Assembly: GCA_937974195.1 (NCBI GenBank)
Contig: CALJIC010000304.1
Location: forward strand, 1-28,759
DNA from: an uncultured Roseiflexaceae bacterium
GTDB taxonomy: Bacteria > Chloroflexota > Chloroflexia > Chloroflexales > Roseiflexaceae
Length of the DNA: 28,759 nucleotides
Direction of reading: 5' to 3'
Positions 1 to 7,949 of this stretch are shown here, one piece after another. The first letter of the stretch is position 1. Each line of letters begins with the position of its first letter. Made by a program: the position numbers and the translations under genes. The notes beneath the pieces are model-generated. The model was given only the letters and a program-made list of their open reading frames with translations. It ran no database searches and was not told where the DNA came from.

Positions 1-162
1 GGCGACGGCATGGATGACATCATCGCCTTCGTCCGCAGCAGCGAACGGGGTTCGGACATGGGCGACGTCTACGGGGCGCTGGCCAGAGAGATAGATCTGA
101 TTGCTTTGCCAGTGATCGTACAGTCATCCCTCCCGGCACCAGTCGCATCACGGAGGCCATGA
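1..162 (+). CDS. C-terminal end of an unidentified upstream gene (partial)
   Basis: Reading frame 1 is open from the window edge to a TGA at 160-162, giving 53 residues that begin GDGMDDIIAFVRSS and end PAPVASRRP. Most codons end in G or C, as in the downstream genes, which supports real coding. The stop lies one base before the GTG of the ATPase gene, so the two are probably co-transcribed and translationally coupled. I recognise no domain in this short tail. From position it is likely another eCIS-associated protein, but that is inference. Confidence 0.55.
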   Translation, partial: GDGMDDIIAFVRSSERGSDMGDVYGALAREIDLIALPVIVQSSLPAPVASRRP

Positions 163-163
163 G

Positions 164-2359
164 GTGCGGAACATCGAGCGCGAGACAAACCTGGCGATGG
201 AACACCTCGCTCTGCTGCTGGACTGGCTCCGCCGGCTTCTCGTCTGGCAGGTCGAGGTGACCCAGCAGACCTACGGCCCGCTGGCGGACGACAGCTACCG
301 CGGCCTGTACATTCCGCGTGCCGAGGTCGATATTCTCGGCGCCGGGGGCTGGGAGCTGCCGCCTGATCTGGCCGAGGAGCGCGCCGCACTGGCCGAGGAG
401 CGGCGGGCGCTCGAGGCGGCGGCGCTGAACGCCGAGCGCGCGGGCGCCGAGTTGCCGCTGCGCCGCGTGGCGCGGCTGTTCGGCCTGTCGCTCCTCGAGC
501 AGGATGTCCTCCTGCTGGCGCTGGCGCCCGAGCTGGACCTGCGCTTCGAGCGGCTCTACGCCTACATCCAGGACGATGTTTCGCGGCGGCGGCCGTCAGT
601 CGACCTGGCGCTGCGCCTGCTGTGCGCGACGCCCGCCGAGCGGCTCGCGTGCCTGGCGGCCTTCGAGCACGACGCGCCGCTGCTGCGCGAGCGGCTGATC
701 GCGCTGTTCGAGGATGGCCAGCGGCGGCCGGCGCTGCTGGCGCGCTTCGTCAAGCTCGACGACCGCATCGCCGCCGAGCTGCGCAGCCCGGTGGCGCCGC
801 CGCCGGTCGACGCGGCGATCGCGCCGTTCGTCGAGCTGTCGCGCCCGGCACGGTCGCTCGACGAGCTGCTGCTGCCGGGCGGGCTGGCCGCGCGCCTGCG
901 GCGCAGCTTCGCCGACCGGACCGTGATGGCGCTGCAGGGGGGATACGGCAGCGGCCGGCGCGCGATCGCCGAGGCGCTGTGCGCGGAGGCGGGCCTGCCG
1001 CTGCTCAGCGTCGATCTCGATGGGCTGATCGACGCCGAGGCGCCGGCGGTTCCGGGTATCCCGCACACCCCGGTGGAGTGCATGCGCCGGGTGACCCGCG
1101 AGGCGCTGCTGCGCGGCGCGGCCATCCTGTGGTGCGGCGCCGACCGCGTGCTGCACGACGAGGCCCTGGGCGCCTGGCGCGCCGCAGCCATGGCAGCGCT
1201 GGACTCGTACGGCGGGCGCAGCATCCTGCTGATCGAGCAGCCGTGGGAGGCCGGCGGCGCACTGCCGCACTGCCGCTACCTGCGCGTCGAGCTGCCGCAG
1301 CTCACCTACAGCGAGCGCGAGCGGCTGTGGCGCGCGCGGCTCAACGGCGACGGCCCGGACGACGCGACGCTGAGCGCGCTCGCCAGCACCTTCCGGCTGA
1401 GCGGCGGGCAGATCCGCGATGCCGTGGCTATGGCGCGGTCGCTGGCGCGCTGGCGCGTCGCCGACGACCGGCCGGCCCTGTGCGCGCAGGACCTGTACGC
1501 CGCCTGCCGCGCGCAGTCGAGCGGCCGGCTGAGCACGCTGGCGCATAAGATCCGCGCGACCTACAGCTGGGACGACATCGTGCTGCCGCCCGACCAGATC
1601 AGCCGGCTGCGCGAGATCTGCATCCAGGTGCGCCAGCGGCAGACGGTGCTGGAGCGCTGGGGCTTCGACAGGCACCTGGCGATGGGCAAGGGCATCAACG
1701 TCCTGTTCGCCGGCCAGTCCGGCACCGGCAAGACCATGGCAGCCGAGATCATCGCCGCCGACCTGGGGCTCGAGCTGTACAAGATCGACCTCTCGACGAT
1801 GGTCTCGAAGTACATCGGCGAGACCGAGAAGAACCTGGACAAGGTGTTCAGCGCGGCGCGCGAGGCGAACGCCATCCTGTTCTTCGACGAGGCCGATGCG
1901 CTGTTCGGCAAGCGCAGCGAGGTCCGGGACGCGCACGACCGCTACGCCAACATCGAGGTCGGCTACCTGCTGCAGAAGATGGAGGAGTACGACGGCATCG
2001 TCATCCTGGCGACCAACCTGCGCAAGAACATGGACGAGGCCTTCGTGCGGCGGCTGCACGTCGCGATCGACTTCCCGTTCCCGGAGGAGGAGGACCGGCT
2101 GCGGATCTGGCGCAAGGTCTTCCCGCGCGAGGCGCCGCTGGCCGACGACGTGGACCTGCTGTTCCTGGCGAGGCAGTTCAAGCTGGCCGGCGGCAACATC
2201 CGCAACGCGGCGCTGCTGGCGGCGTTCCTGGCAGCCGAGGACGGCACGGCGATCGGGATGGACCAGATCATTCGGGCGATCCGGCGCGAGTACCAGAAGA
2301 TCGGCAAGCTCGTGACGGCGGCTGAGTTCGGGGGGTACCTGGCGTTGGCGCGCGGTTAG
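164..2359 (+). CDS. AAA+ ATPase of the eCIS (Afp15/Pvc15-like)
   Basis: 731 aa. The C-terminal AAA module is complete: Walker A GQSGTGKT at residues 517-524, Walker B ILFFDEA near 571-577, a sensor ATN near 622 and an arginine pair (FVRRL) just after. An earlier AAA-like module has a degenerate P-loop, GGYGSGRR at 259-266, with the usual Lys replaced by Arg. The N-terminal 200 residues are helical and match the variant winged-helix region common in these ATPases. The family is a standard eCIS component, thought to act in particle assembly or maturation. The GTG start at 164 is chosen because GGAGG (152-156) lies 7 bases upstream; an in-frame ATG at 197 is the alternative. The gene ends 18 bases before the cargo gene. 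Confidence 0.92.
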   Translation: MRNIERETNLAMEHLALLLDWLRRLLVWQVEVTQQTYGPLADDSYRGLYIPRAEVDILGAGGWELPPDLAEERAALAEERRALEAAALNAERAGAELPLRRVARLFGLSLLEQDVLLLALAPELDLRFERLYAYIQDDVSRRRPSVDLALRLLCATPAERLACLAAFEHDAPLLRERLIALFEDGQRRPALLARFVKLDDRIAAELRSPVAPPPVDAAIAPFVELSRPARSLDELLLPGGLAARLRRSFADRTVMALQGGYGSGRRAIAEALCAEAGLPLLSVDLDGLIDAEAPAVPGIPHTPVECMRRVTREALLRGAAILWCGADRVLHDEALGAWRAAAMAALDSYGGRSILLIEQPWEAGGALPHCRYLRVELPQLTYSERERLWRARLNGDGPDDATLSALASTFRLSGGQIRDAVAMARSLARWRVADDRPALCAQDLYAACRAQSSGRLSTLAHKIRATYSWDDIVLPPDQISRLREICIQVRQRQTVLERWGFDRHLAMGKGINVLFAGQSGTGKTMAAEIIAADLGLELYKIDLSTMVSKYIGETEKNLDKVFSAAREANAILFFDEADALFGKRSEVRDAHDRYANIEVGYLLQKMEEYDGIVILATNLRKNMDEAFVRRLHVAIDFPFPEEEDRLRIWRKVFPREAPLADDVDLLFLARQFKLAGGNIRNAALLAAFLAAEDGTAIGMDQIIRAIRREYQKIGKLVTAAEFGGYLALARG

Positions 2360-2377
2360 GGCGGGGCGGCATCGAGC

Positions 2378-5300
2378 ATGACCGAATCGGCGCGAAAGAA
2401 AGCTGCGCAGGCGCCGCAGGCGCAGCGGCAGGCCAAGCCGGCGCAGACGCCTGAGGAGATCGCTGCGCTAGTCGCGGATGAGCCTGCGCTCACCGCGGCG
2501 GGCGGCGACCCCGGCGACGCGGCGGGGCAGTCCGCGATGCTGCGCGACCCCCGGCTGCGCGAGGCCGGCGCGCTGCAGCGCATCCGCCTGGTGCAGCAGC
2601 TCCAGCGCAGCTACGGCAACGGCCACGTCGCGCGGGTGATGGCGCAGATCCAGCGGCGGGGCGACTGCCCACCGGCTCCCACAGCGCCGGCCCCGATCGC
2701 GCCGGAGCAGGACCCGAGGTTCCGCGGCGTGCTCGCCAAGGCCAACGCGGTCGCGGCCAGGGAGAAGAAGCACCCGCCGGCGACGGCGAAGTCGCGGGAG
2801 GCCCAGGCCGCCGCCGTGCCGCCGGCCAACGAGGTCGAGAGCAGAGCCTCGGCCAACCAGGTCGGCGAGATGAGCCGCCAGAAGCCGGGCAGCTTCGACA
2901 AGGCGGCGTTCATCGCCAAGGTCGAGCAGGCGGTCGCCGCGATCACGCCGAAGAGCGAAGCCGAGGCCGACAAGTTCAAGGAGAGCGGCAGGGTCGGCGA
3001 GGTGGCCGGCCAGGTCAGCAGCATGGTCCAGCAGAGCAAGGAGGGCGCTGAGAAAGCTATCAAGGAGAAGACTGAGGCCAGGCCCGACACCAGCAAGGTG
3101 AAGCCGAAGCCGTTCACGCCGATGCGGCCCGAGCAGGCTGGCCCCCAGCCAGGCGGCGTGAACGGCGCGGCGGGGATGCCGGGCCCGAGGCCGGCCGAGC
3201 AAGTGTCGCTGGCGCACACCAAGTGCGCGACCGACAGCCAGATGGCCGAGGCCGGCGTCACCGAGGAGCAGCTCGAGCGGTCGAACGAGCCGGCGTTCGA
3301 GAAAGCCCTCGAGGCCAAAAGGGAGGCCGACGCCCACGCCAGGCAGGCGCCGCAGGAGTTCCGGAAGGCCGAGCAGGCCGAGCTTGCGCGCGCGCGGGGC
3401 GATGCCGCCGCCACGGTGGCGGAGGGGCTGCAGAGCATGCACGCCGGGCGGGCCGGGGCGCTCGCACGCGTCGGCGGCGATAAGGAGCGCGCCAAGAGCA
3501 GGGACGAGGCCAAGCGCGCCGAGTTCGCCCAGAAGCTGGAGGCGATCTTCAACGCGACCAAGACCGAGGTCACGGCGATCCTCGGCGGGCTGACCGCGAA
3601 GGTCGACACCGTGTTCGCCGAGGGCGAGAAGCGGGCGCGCGCCGCCTTCGAGAACTACGTCCAAGCCCAGATGGCGACCTACAAGGAGAGGCGCTACAGC
3701 GGGCTCCTAGGCAGGGGCCTTTCCTTAACCGATACGCTGCGTATCACCAGCCTGCCGGACGAGGTCAACCGGTTCTACCAGAAGGGCCGCGCCGATTACC
3801 TCAGGGCCATGCGCGCGCTGATCGGACGCATCGCCGATCTAGTGGCGGGCGAGCTGAACCGCGCCAAGGCGCGCATCGCCCAGGGTCGGGCCGAGGTCGA
3901 GCGCTTCGTCCAGGCCCAGCCGAGGGCGCTGCAGGCGCTGGCGAGGGAGGCCGCCGGCGCGATCGGCGGCAAGTTCGACCAGCTCGAGCAGGATGTCGAC
4001 GCCAGGGCCGACCAGCTGGCGCAGGGGCTGGCGCAGAAGTACACCGACGCGGTCAGCGCGGTCGACGCGCGCATCAAAGAGATGCAGGAGGCCAACAAGG
4101 GCCTGCTCGACCGCGCCACGGATTTGCTCGCCGGCCCGCTCCAGACGATCCTCGAGCTGAAGGACATGCTCCTGGGCGCGCTCGGGCGGGCGGCCAGCGC
4201 GATCGACAAGATCATCAAGGACCCGATCGCCTTCCTGAGCAACCTGATCAGCGGCGTCAAGCAGGGGCTGCTCCGCTTCCTGAGCAACATCGGCGCGCAC
4301 CTGAAGAAGGGCCTGATGTCCTGGCTGTTCGGCGAGCTGGCGGCGGCGGGCATCGAGCTCCCCAGGAGCTTCGACCTGAAGGGCATCCTGACGCTGGTGA
4401 TGCAGGTGCTGGGGCTGACCTGGCAGGCCATCCGGGCGCAGGCGGTCAAGGTTCTGGGCGAGCGGGTGGTGGCGGCGCTGGAGGGCACCTTCGAGATCTT
4501 CAAGGTCATCAGGGACCAGGGCATCGGCGGGCTGTGGGGGTTCATCAAGGACAAGCTGGGCGACCTGAAGGCCGTGGTGCTCGACGGCATCAAGGACTTG
4601 GTGATCACCCAGGTCATCCAGGCCGGCATCCAGTGGCTGATCGGCGTGCTGGGCGGGCCGGCGGGCGCGTTCATCAAGGCCGTCAAGATGATCATCGACA
4701 TCGTCATGTGGTTCGTCAACAACGGCAGCCGCATGATAGGGTTGGTGAACGCGGTGCTGGACTCGATCACGGCGATCGCCAGCGGATCGCTCGGCGTGGC
4801 GGCGGCGAAGGTCGAGGAGGCGCTGGCGCGGGCGCTGCCGCTGGCGATCGGCTTCCTGGCCAGCCTGCTCGGGCTTGGCAACCTGGCGGGCAAGATCCGC
4901 GCTATCATCGAGAAGGTCCAGGCGCCGGTTAAGAAGGCGATCGGCTGGGTGCTGGGGAAGGCCAAGGCGTTTGCGGCGAAGATTGGCAAAGGGCTGAGGG
5001 GTAAGGCAGGGAAGGAGGAGAGCGAGGAGGATAAGCAGGAGCGGCTGCGGGCAGGGGTGATGGCTGGTGTCGCGGCAGTGAACAAGCTCAAGGGCCGAGT
5101 CGTGACAGAGAGCATGATCTGGCCAATATTAGGCGGGCTGCGGCTACGGTACAGGTTGGGAGTGCTGGAGCCGGTGGTGCAGGAGGGGTATTGGGCTGTT
5201 CATGGTGAGATCAGTCGGATGTCGGTGAAGAGCCATGTTCCCGCTACAACCACTGGGCCATCACCTACAACTAAGCAAGTAGTATATCCAGAGACATTCG

Positions 5301-5569
5301 GCCCTAATGTCTCGGCTGCAAAAGCCACACAAGAGTGGGACAAATTTTTAGGTTCGGGTCCGAGAACAAATATACATCCGCGTAAAGGTATTCCCGATCC
5401 TGATAGAATAGTTGTGCAAACAGGTCCTAACACTTGGAAGAGCATTCGTTTTGGGAAGCATGAGATGAGTAGCGAGCCGAATAAGTATCACTACCATGAA
5501 GAAACTTGGATGTATGATCCGACGACTGATACAATGTATATAACTAATATCGTGAGAAGGGCGCAGTGA
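2378..5569 (+). CDS. Large eCIS cargo protein with a C-terminal toxin-like domain
   Basis: 1063 aa in three visible parts. Residues 1-100 are Ala/Gln-rich and disordered and contain LQRSYGNGHVARVM, a motif shared with the next two cargo genes. Residues about 290-600 are long charged helices (coiled-coil-like). Residues about 600-890 alternate amphipathic and hydrophobic helices (for example FIKAVKMIIDIVMWFV) and resemble a conserved region I associate with large DUF4157-type eCIS proteins; a membrane-active or packing role is inference. After a Lys/Glu-rich hinge near 870-890 the last ~160 residues change: codons become A+T-rich and the domain carries IRFGKHEM and H1038-x-H-E-E, typical of exchangeable polymorphic-toxin tips. 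I cannot name the toxin family; an RNase-type fold is only a guess. The next gene, 13 bases downstream, is the likely immunity gene. Confidence 0.8.
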   Translation: MTESARKKAAQAPQAQRQAKPAQTPEEIAALVADEPALTAAGGDPGDAAGQSAMLRDPRLREAGALQRIRLVQQLQRSYGNGHVARVMAQIQRRGDCPPAPTAPAPIAPEQDPRFRGVLAKANAVAAREKKHPPATAKSREAQAAAVPPANEVESRASANQVGEMSRQKPGSFDKAAFIAKVEQAVAAITPKSEAEADKFKESGRVGEVAGQVSSMVQQSKEGAEKAIKEKTEARPDTSKVKPKPFTPMRPEQAGPQPGGVNGAAGMPGPRPAEQVSLAHTKCATDSQMAEAGVTEEQLERSNEPAFEKALEAKREADAHARQAPQEFRKAEQAELARARGDAAATVAEGLQSMHAGRAGALARVGGDKERAKSRDEAKRAEFAQKLEAIFNATKTEVTAILGGLTAKVDTVFAEGEKRARAAFENYVQAQMATYKERRYSGLLGRGLSLTDTLRITSLPDEVNRFYQKGRADYLRAMRALIGRIADLVAGELNRAKARIAQGRAEVERFVQAQPRALQALAREAAGAIGGKFDQLEQDVDARADQLAQGLAQKYTDAVSAVDARIKEMQEANKGLLDRATDLLAGPLQTILELKDMLLGALGRAASAIDKIIKDPIAFLSNLISGVKQGLLRFLSNIGAHLKKGLMSWLFGELAAAGIELPRSFDLKGILTLVMQVLGLTWQAIRAQAVKVLGERVVAALEGTFEIFKVIRDQGIGGLWGFIKDKLGDLKAVVLDGIKDLVITQVIQAGIQWLIGVLGGPAGAFIKAVKMIIDIVMWFVNNGSRMIGLVNAVLDSITAIASGSLGVAAAKVEEALARALPLAIGFLASLLGLGNLAGKIRAIIEKVQAPVKKAIGWVLGKAKAFAAKIGKGLRGKAGKEESEEDKQERLRAGVMAGVAAVNKLKGRVVTESMIWPILGGLRLRYRLGVLEPVVQEGYWAVHGEISRMSVKSHVPATTTGPSPTTKQVVYPETFGPNVSAAKATQEWDKFLGSGPRTNIHPRKGIPDPDRIVVQTGPNTWKSIRFGKHEMSSEPNKYHYHEETWMYDPTTDTMYITNIVRRAQ

Positions 5570-5975
5570 AAGGGGCCTATAAATGAACTGGCAAGTCAAT
5601 CTGAGCGGTGATTTTATTAATGATGGGGACTATTATCAGTTTGGATTGCATCCTTTGGATTTTCGGAAATTGGCATCATTGGTGGTGGAGGTGGCAAATG
5701 GAAGGTCACCTCTCAGAGTAAACATTGGTTCGGGCGTCATGAATATACTCCTCGCAAAAGAGAGGGTATTTATGGCTAGGAAAATTCAAGGTGGAGTTGA
5801 GTTGTTAGCTGATTCAGAAAACCTGATCACACTATCCAATAATCTTATGAATATGGCTAACGATAATGATCCGTCACATTTTGGTCTTGTGCATGTCCAT
5901 CTTGATCTCTATTTCACTCACGAAGAAGGAGTGTCTGATATTGTCATAGAACGCATAGATGATTTAGATGATTGA
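5090..5975. other. A+T-rich island covering the toxin tip and immunity gene
   Basis: Base composition changes abruptly. Up to about 5050 codons end almost always in G or C. From about 5090 to 5975 third positions are often A or T (runs such as aatatacatccgcg and gatttagatgattg), and the whole 5583-5975 gene is clearly A+T-rich. Composition returns to the local norm after about 6200. The island starts inside an open reading frame, at the hinge before the toxin-like domain. That is the pattern expected when a polymorphic toxin acquires a new C-terminus together with its immunity gene by recombination. Confidence 0.75.
5583..5975 (+). CDS. Probable immunity protein for the upstream toxin-like domain
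   Basis: 130 aa, acidic, with no signal peptide or membrane segment, ending in VIERIDDLDD. It begins MNWQVNLSGDFINDGDYYQF and reads as a small mixed alpha/beta cytoplasmic protein. I do not recognise the family by sequence. The immunity role is inferred from three facts: it starts 13 bases after the toxin-like gene, it shares that domain's A+T-rich composition, and its size and acidity are typical of immunity proteins. A possible ribosome site AAAGGGG lies about 8 bases before the ATG. Orphan acquired DNA is the alternative explanation. Confidence 0.65.
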   Translation: MNWQVNLSGDFINDGDYYQFGLHPLDFRKLASLVVEVANGRSPLRVNIGSGVMNILLAKERVFMARKIQGGVELLADSENLITLSNNLMNMANDNDPSHFGLVHVHLDLYFTHEEGVSDIVIERIDDLDD

Positions 5976-6223
5976 AATCTCTTTGTGATATTCATGTGTT
6001 GTGGGAGGGGTTGTTTAAAACTCACCGCTCGCAGCGGGATTGGAAACACGTTACGACAAGACTTTGGTATTTCATCGCGTACAACGACAGACATCGGTAA
6101 GAGCGGCCCATCTGCCACTCGCGAACGCGCTGGCACTCGATGAATGATGGCTCGCTTGCCCGTACGAGCCTATCGCAGAACGATGCCCGGCATCGGGCAG
6201 CGATGAAAAGCGCAGGAGTGCCG
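5976..6223. other. Intergenic gap between immunity gene and DUF922-like gene
   Basis: This is one of the longest non-coding stretches in the window (248 bases). Its first part keeps the A+T-rich composition of the island; composition becomes G+C-rich from about 6090. It contains a single CRISPR-repeat-like sequence at 6013-6047. An in-frame extension of the next gene could reach an ATG at 6140, but no ribosome site precedes that codon. I could not identify a convincing promoter here, although a promoter for the following genes would be reasonable. Confidence 0.5.
6013..6047 (+). repeat. Solitary CRISPR-repeat-like sequence
   Basis: The 35 bases begin GTTTAAAACTCACC and end GCGGGATTGGAAAC. 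They have the hallmarks of a class 1 CRISPR repeat: a GTTT start, a GGATTGGAAAC end, and an internal short palindrome (CCGCT-CGC-AGCGG, 6024-6036). No second copy occurs within the next ~100 bases, and no cas gene is in the window. This is therefore an orphan repeat, an array remnant or a chance look-alike, not an array. Confidence 0.4.
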
Positions 6224-6949
6224 ATGAAAACCCACCGCGCCACAGCTCGACACCGCAAGCGCCGCGCCGCCGATGAGGCCGCCGCGCCTGTCGCGGCGTA
6301 CGACGAGGCCGCCGCGTCGCCGGCGCAGAGCCTCGAGACGCTGCGCCAGCCCAGGGCGAGCCGGAGCGCGCACGGTGCGGCGGTGATCGCCTTGCAGCGC
6401 GTGGTGGGCAATGCCGCAGTGGAGCGCATGCTGGCGGGCCAGGTCGCCCAGCGCTACCCGGTCGATGTGCCCGAGGATGCGAGCTGCGACCAGGTGCGCG
6501 AGTGGATGGAGACGAGCAACCCCTACGCCCGCGAGGGCAACGCGGCCGCGACGACTGTGACGTTCTCGTGGAGCGCCACCTGGCGGATCACCGGCAGGGC
6601 GCCCAATTTCAAGCTGCGGCTCAGCAACCCTCAGGTGACGATGGATGGCCCGCATGTGGATATGCCGCAGCGGAAGCCGCACAACCCGAAGCTGCGCGCC
6701 GCCTGGCAGCGCATGTATCGTACGCTGCGCGACCACGAGCGCCGGCATGAGGCGATCGCGCACCGTTGGCGCCGCATTCTGCTGGGCCGGCTGCGGAAGC
6801 TGTCGATACCAGTTACCGCCGCCAGCCGCGAGGAGGTCGCGGCGCAAGCCAGGGAGTTAGTTGGTCAAAGGTGGGATGAGTGGATCGAACAGCACCAGGC
6901 TCAGCAGAGTGAGATCGATCCGTTCCAGGCGCTGTTGGACTGTCCGTGA
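6224..6949 (+). CDS. DUF922-like putative zinc metallopeptidase, candidate eCIS cargo
   Basis: 241 aa from the ATG at 6224, which follows AGGAG (6214-6218) at a good spacing; an in-frame ATG at 6140 would add 28 residues. The basic, disordered N-terminus is followed by ALQRVVGNAAVERML, matching the motif in both flanking cargo genes. The C-terminal half has FSWSATWRITGR, then a helical stretch with HERRH at residues 171-175, an HExxH zinc-binding motif. This layout (beta-rich first part, then Trp-containing helix with HExxH) fits DUF922, a family of predicted secreted Zn-dependent proteases. Without a signal peptide, export is more likely through the eCIS. The target is unknown, and a cargo role is inferred from the shared motif and position. 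Confidence 0.75.
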   Translation: MKTHRATARHRKRRAADEAAAPVAAYDEAAASPAQSLETLRQPRASRSAHGAAVIALQRVVGNAAVERMLAGQVAQRYPVDVPEDASCDQVREWMETSNPYAREGNAAATTVTFSWSATWRITGRAPNFKLRLSNPQVTMDGPHVDMPQRKPHNPKLRAAWQRMYRTLRDHERRHEAIAHRWRRILLGRLRKLSIPVTAASREEVAAQARELVGQRWDEWIEQHQAQQSEIDPFQALLDCP

Positions 6950-7005
6950 GCTGGGGAGTGTGATGCTGGCGAGTTCGTGGAACGTCAACAGACCGGAGGC
7001 TGCGT

Positions 7006-7797
7006 ATGTCACAACACCGGACGGTCGAAACGCCTGAGCGCGCCGCGGCGCTACGCCGCCGCGCTGCCGCCGATGCGTCCCACAGCGTCGACGCCGATCC
7101 CTCGCCCCACCCGCTGCTCACGCTGCAGAGCCAGATCGGCAACGCCCAGGTCGCGCGCATGCTGGCGCAGCGCGAGGGCAAGGAGGAGGAGGAAGAGGTC
7201 CAGGCGAAGCACGACGTCGCACAGCGCGAGGGCGAGGAGGAGGAAGAGGAGGTCCAGGCGAAGCACGACGTCGCACAGCGCGAGGGCGAGGAGGAGATCC
7301 AGGCCAAGCCCGAGGTCGGGCTGGAGGGCGGCCCGATCAGCTCGGAGCTGTCGGGGCGGATCAACAGCCAGCGCGGCGGCGGCGCGGCGCTCGACAGCGG
7401 GACGCGCGAGACAATGGAGCGGGCCTTCGGCACTAGCTTCGAAGACGTGCGCATCCACACCGACGCCGAGGCCGACGCGCTCAACCACTCGATCAGCGCC
7501 AAGGCGTTCACCACCGGCTCCGACATCTTCTTCCGCAACGACGCCAGCCCCGGCGACCACGGCCTGCTGGCGCACGAGCTGACCCACGTGGTCCAGCAGC
7601 GGTCGGGGGGCGGGAGCAGCGGCGGCGGGATGACCGTCGGGCCGGCCGGCGACAGCCACGAGCAGCAGGCCGACGCCGCCTCGACGGCGGTCACCTCGGG
7701 CGCGGCCGCGCAGGCCCAGCGCGAGGCCGAGGAGCAGGCCCAGCGCATGCTGGCGCAGCGCGAGGGCGACGTGGAGGAAGAAGAGCAGGCCGAGTAG
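7006..7797 (+). CDS. DUF4157 (eCIS core domain) protein with HELTH motif
   Basis: 263 aa. The order is a disordered N-terminus; LQSQIGNAQVARMLAQREG near residues 40-60; tandem acidic repeats (AQREG-E-rich-VQAKHDV); a DUF4157 domain at about 105-220; and an acidic tail that repeats RMLAQREG followed by a Glu run. DUF4157 is a metallopeptidase-like domain strongly linked to eCIS loci. Its diagnostic parts are visible: MERAFGTSFEDVRIHTD, then AHELTHVVQQ with HELTH at 190-194, and a downstream HEQQAD that could give a third ligand. It may be a cargo protease or may process or load cargo. GGAGG about 8 bases before the ATG supports this start. Confidence 0.92.
   Translation: MSQHRTVETPERAAALRRRAAADASHSVDADPSPHPLLTLQSQIGNAQVARMLAQREGKEEEEEVQAKHDVAQREGEEEEEEVQAKHDVAQREGEEEIQAKPEVGLEGGPISSELSGRINSQRGGGAALDSGTRETMERAFGTSFEDVRIHTDAEADALNHSISAKAFTTGSDIFFRNDASPGDHGLLAHELTHVVQQRSGGGSSGGGMTVGPAGDSHEQQADAASTAVTSGAAAQAQREAEEQAQRMLAQREGDVEEEEQAE
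7165..7317 (+). repeat. In-frame tandem repeat, Glu-rich unit, three copies
   Basis: Two full 54-base units (7165-7218 and 7219-7272) and a shortened 45-base third unit (7273-7317) encode AQREG-(E-rich)-VQAKHDV. The DNA of the units is nearly identical, which implies recent slippage or unequal crossover. The repeats form an acidic linker between the N-terminal motif and the DUF4157 domain. Confidence 0.85.
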
Positions 7798-7855
7798 CTG
7801 CCCAGGCATCGCGCTCACTTCGCTGCCGTCTCTGAGCTAAGCAGAACCAGGTTGT

Positions 7856-7908
7856 AGGCTCAGCCCAGAGCCTCTGTGAGCGGGTCGCGGCAGTGCGCCG
7901 CGCGACCC
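7856..7908. other. Two hairpins in the gap before the particle genes
   Basis: In the 152-base gap between the DUF4157 gene and the cap gene there is a 6-bp hairpin (AGGCTC 7856-7861 with GAGCCT 7868-7873) and a stronger G+C-rich one (GGGTCGCG 7882-7889 with CGCGACCC 7901-7908, extendable across a two-base bulge). No T-run follows either, so they are not classic intrinsic terminators. They may mark the boundary between the cargo and particle transcripts. Function is inference. Confidence 0.4.
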
Positions 7909-7949
7909 CACGCTATGCGATTCGCTGAATTCGGCATCAGGAAGGCGTC

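Noticed and set aside
596..2059. 487-aa minus-strand open frame opposite the AAA ATPase
   Set aside because: Shadow frame with skewed Arg/Ala/Gln/Val content and no motif; the + strand has Walker motifs here.
6013..6140. A true CRISPR array
   Set aside because: Only one repeat-like unit is present; no second copy at spacer distance and no cas gene in the window.
6140..6223. Upstream start for the DUF922-like gene at ATG 6140
   Set aside because: No ribosome site precedes it, whereas AGGAG precedes the in-frame ATG at 6224 and the resulting N-terminus resembles the neighbouring DUF4157 protein.
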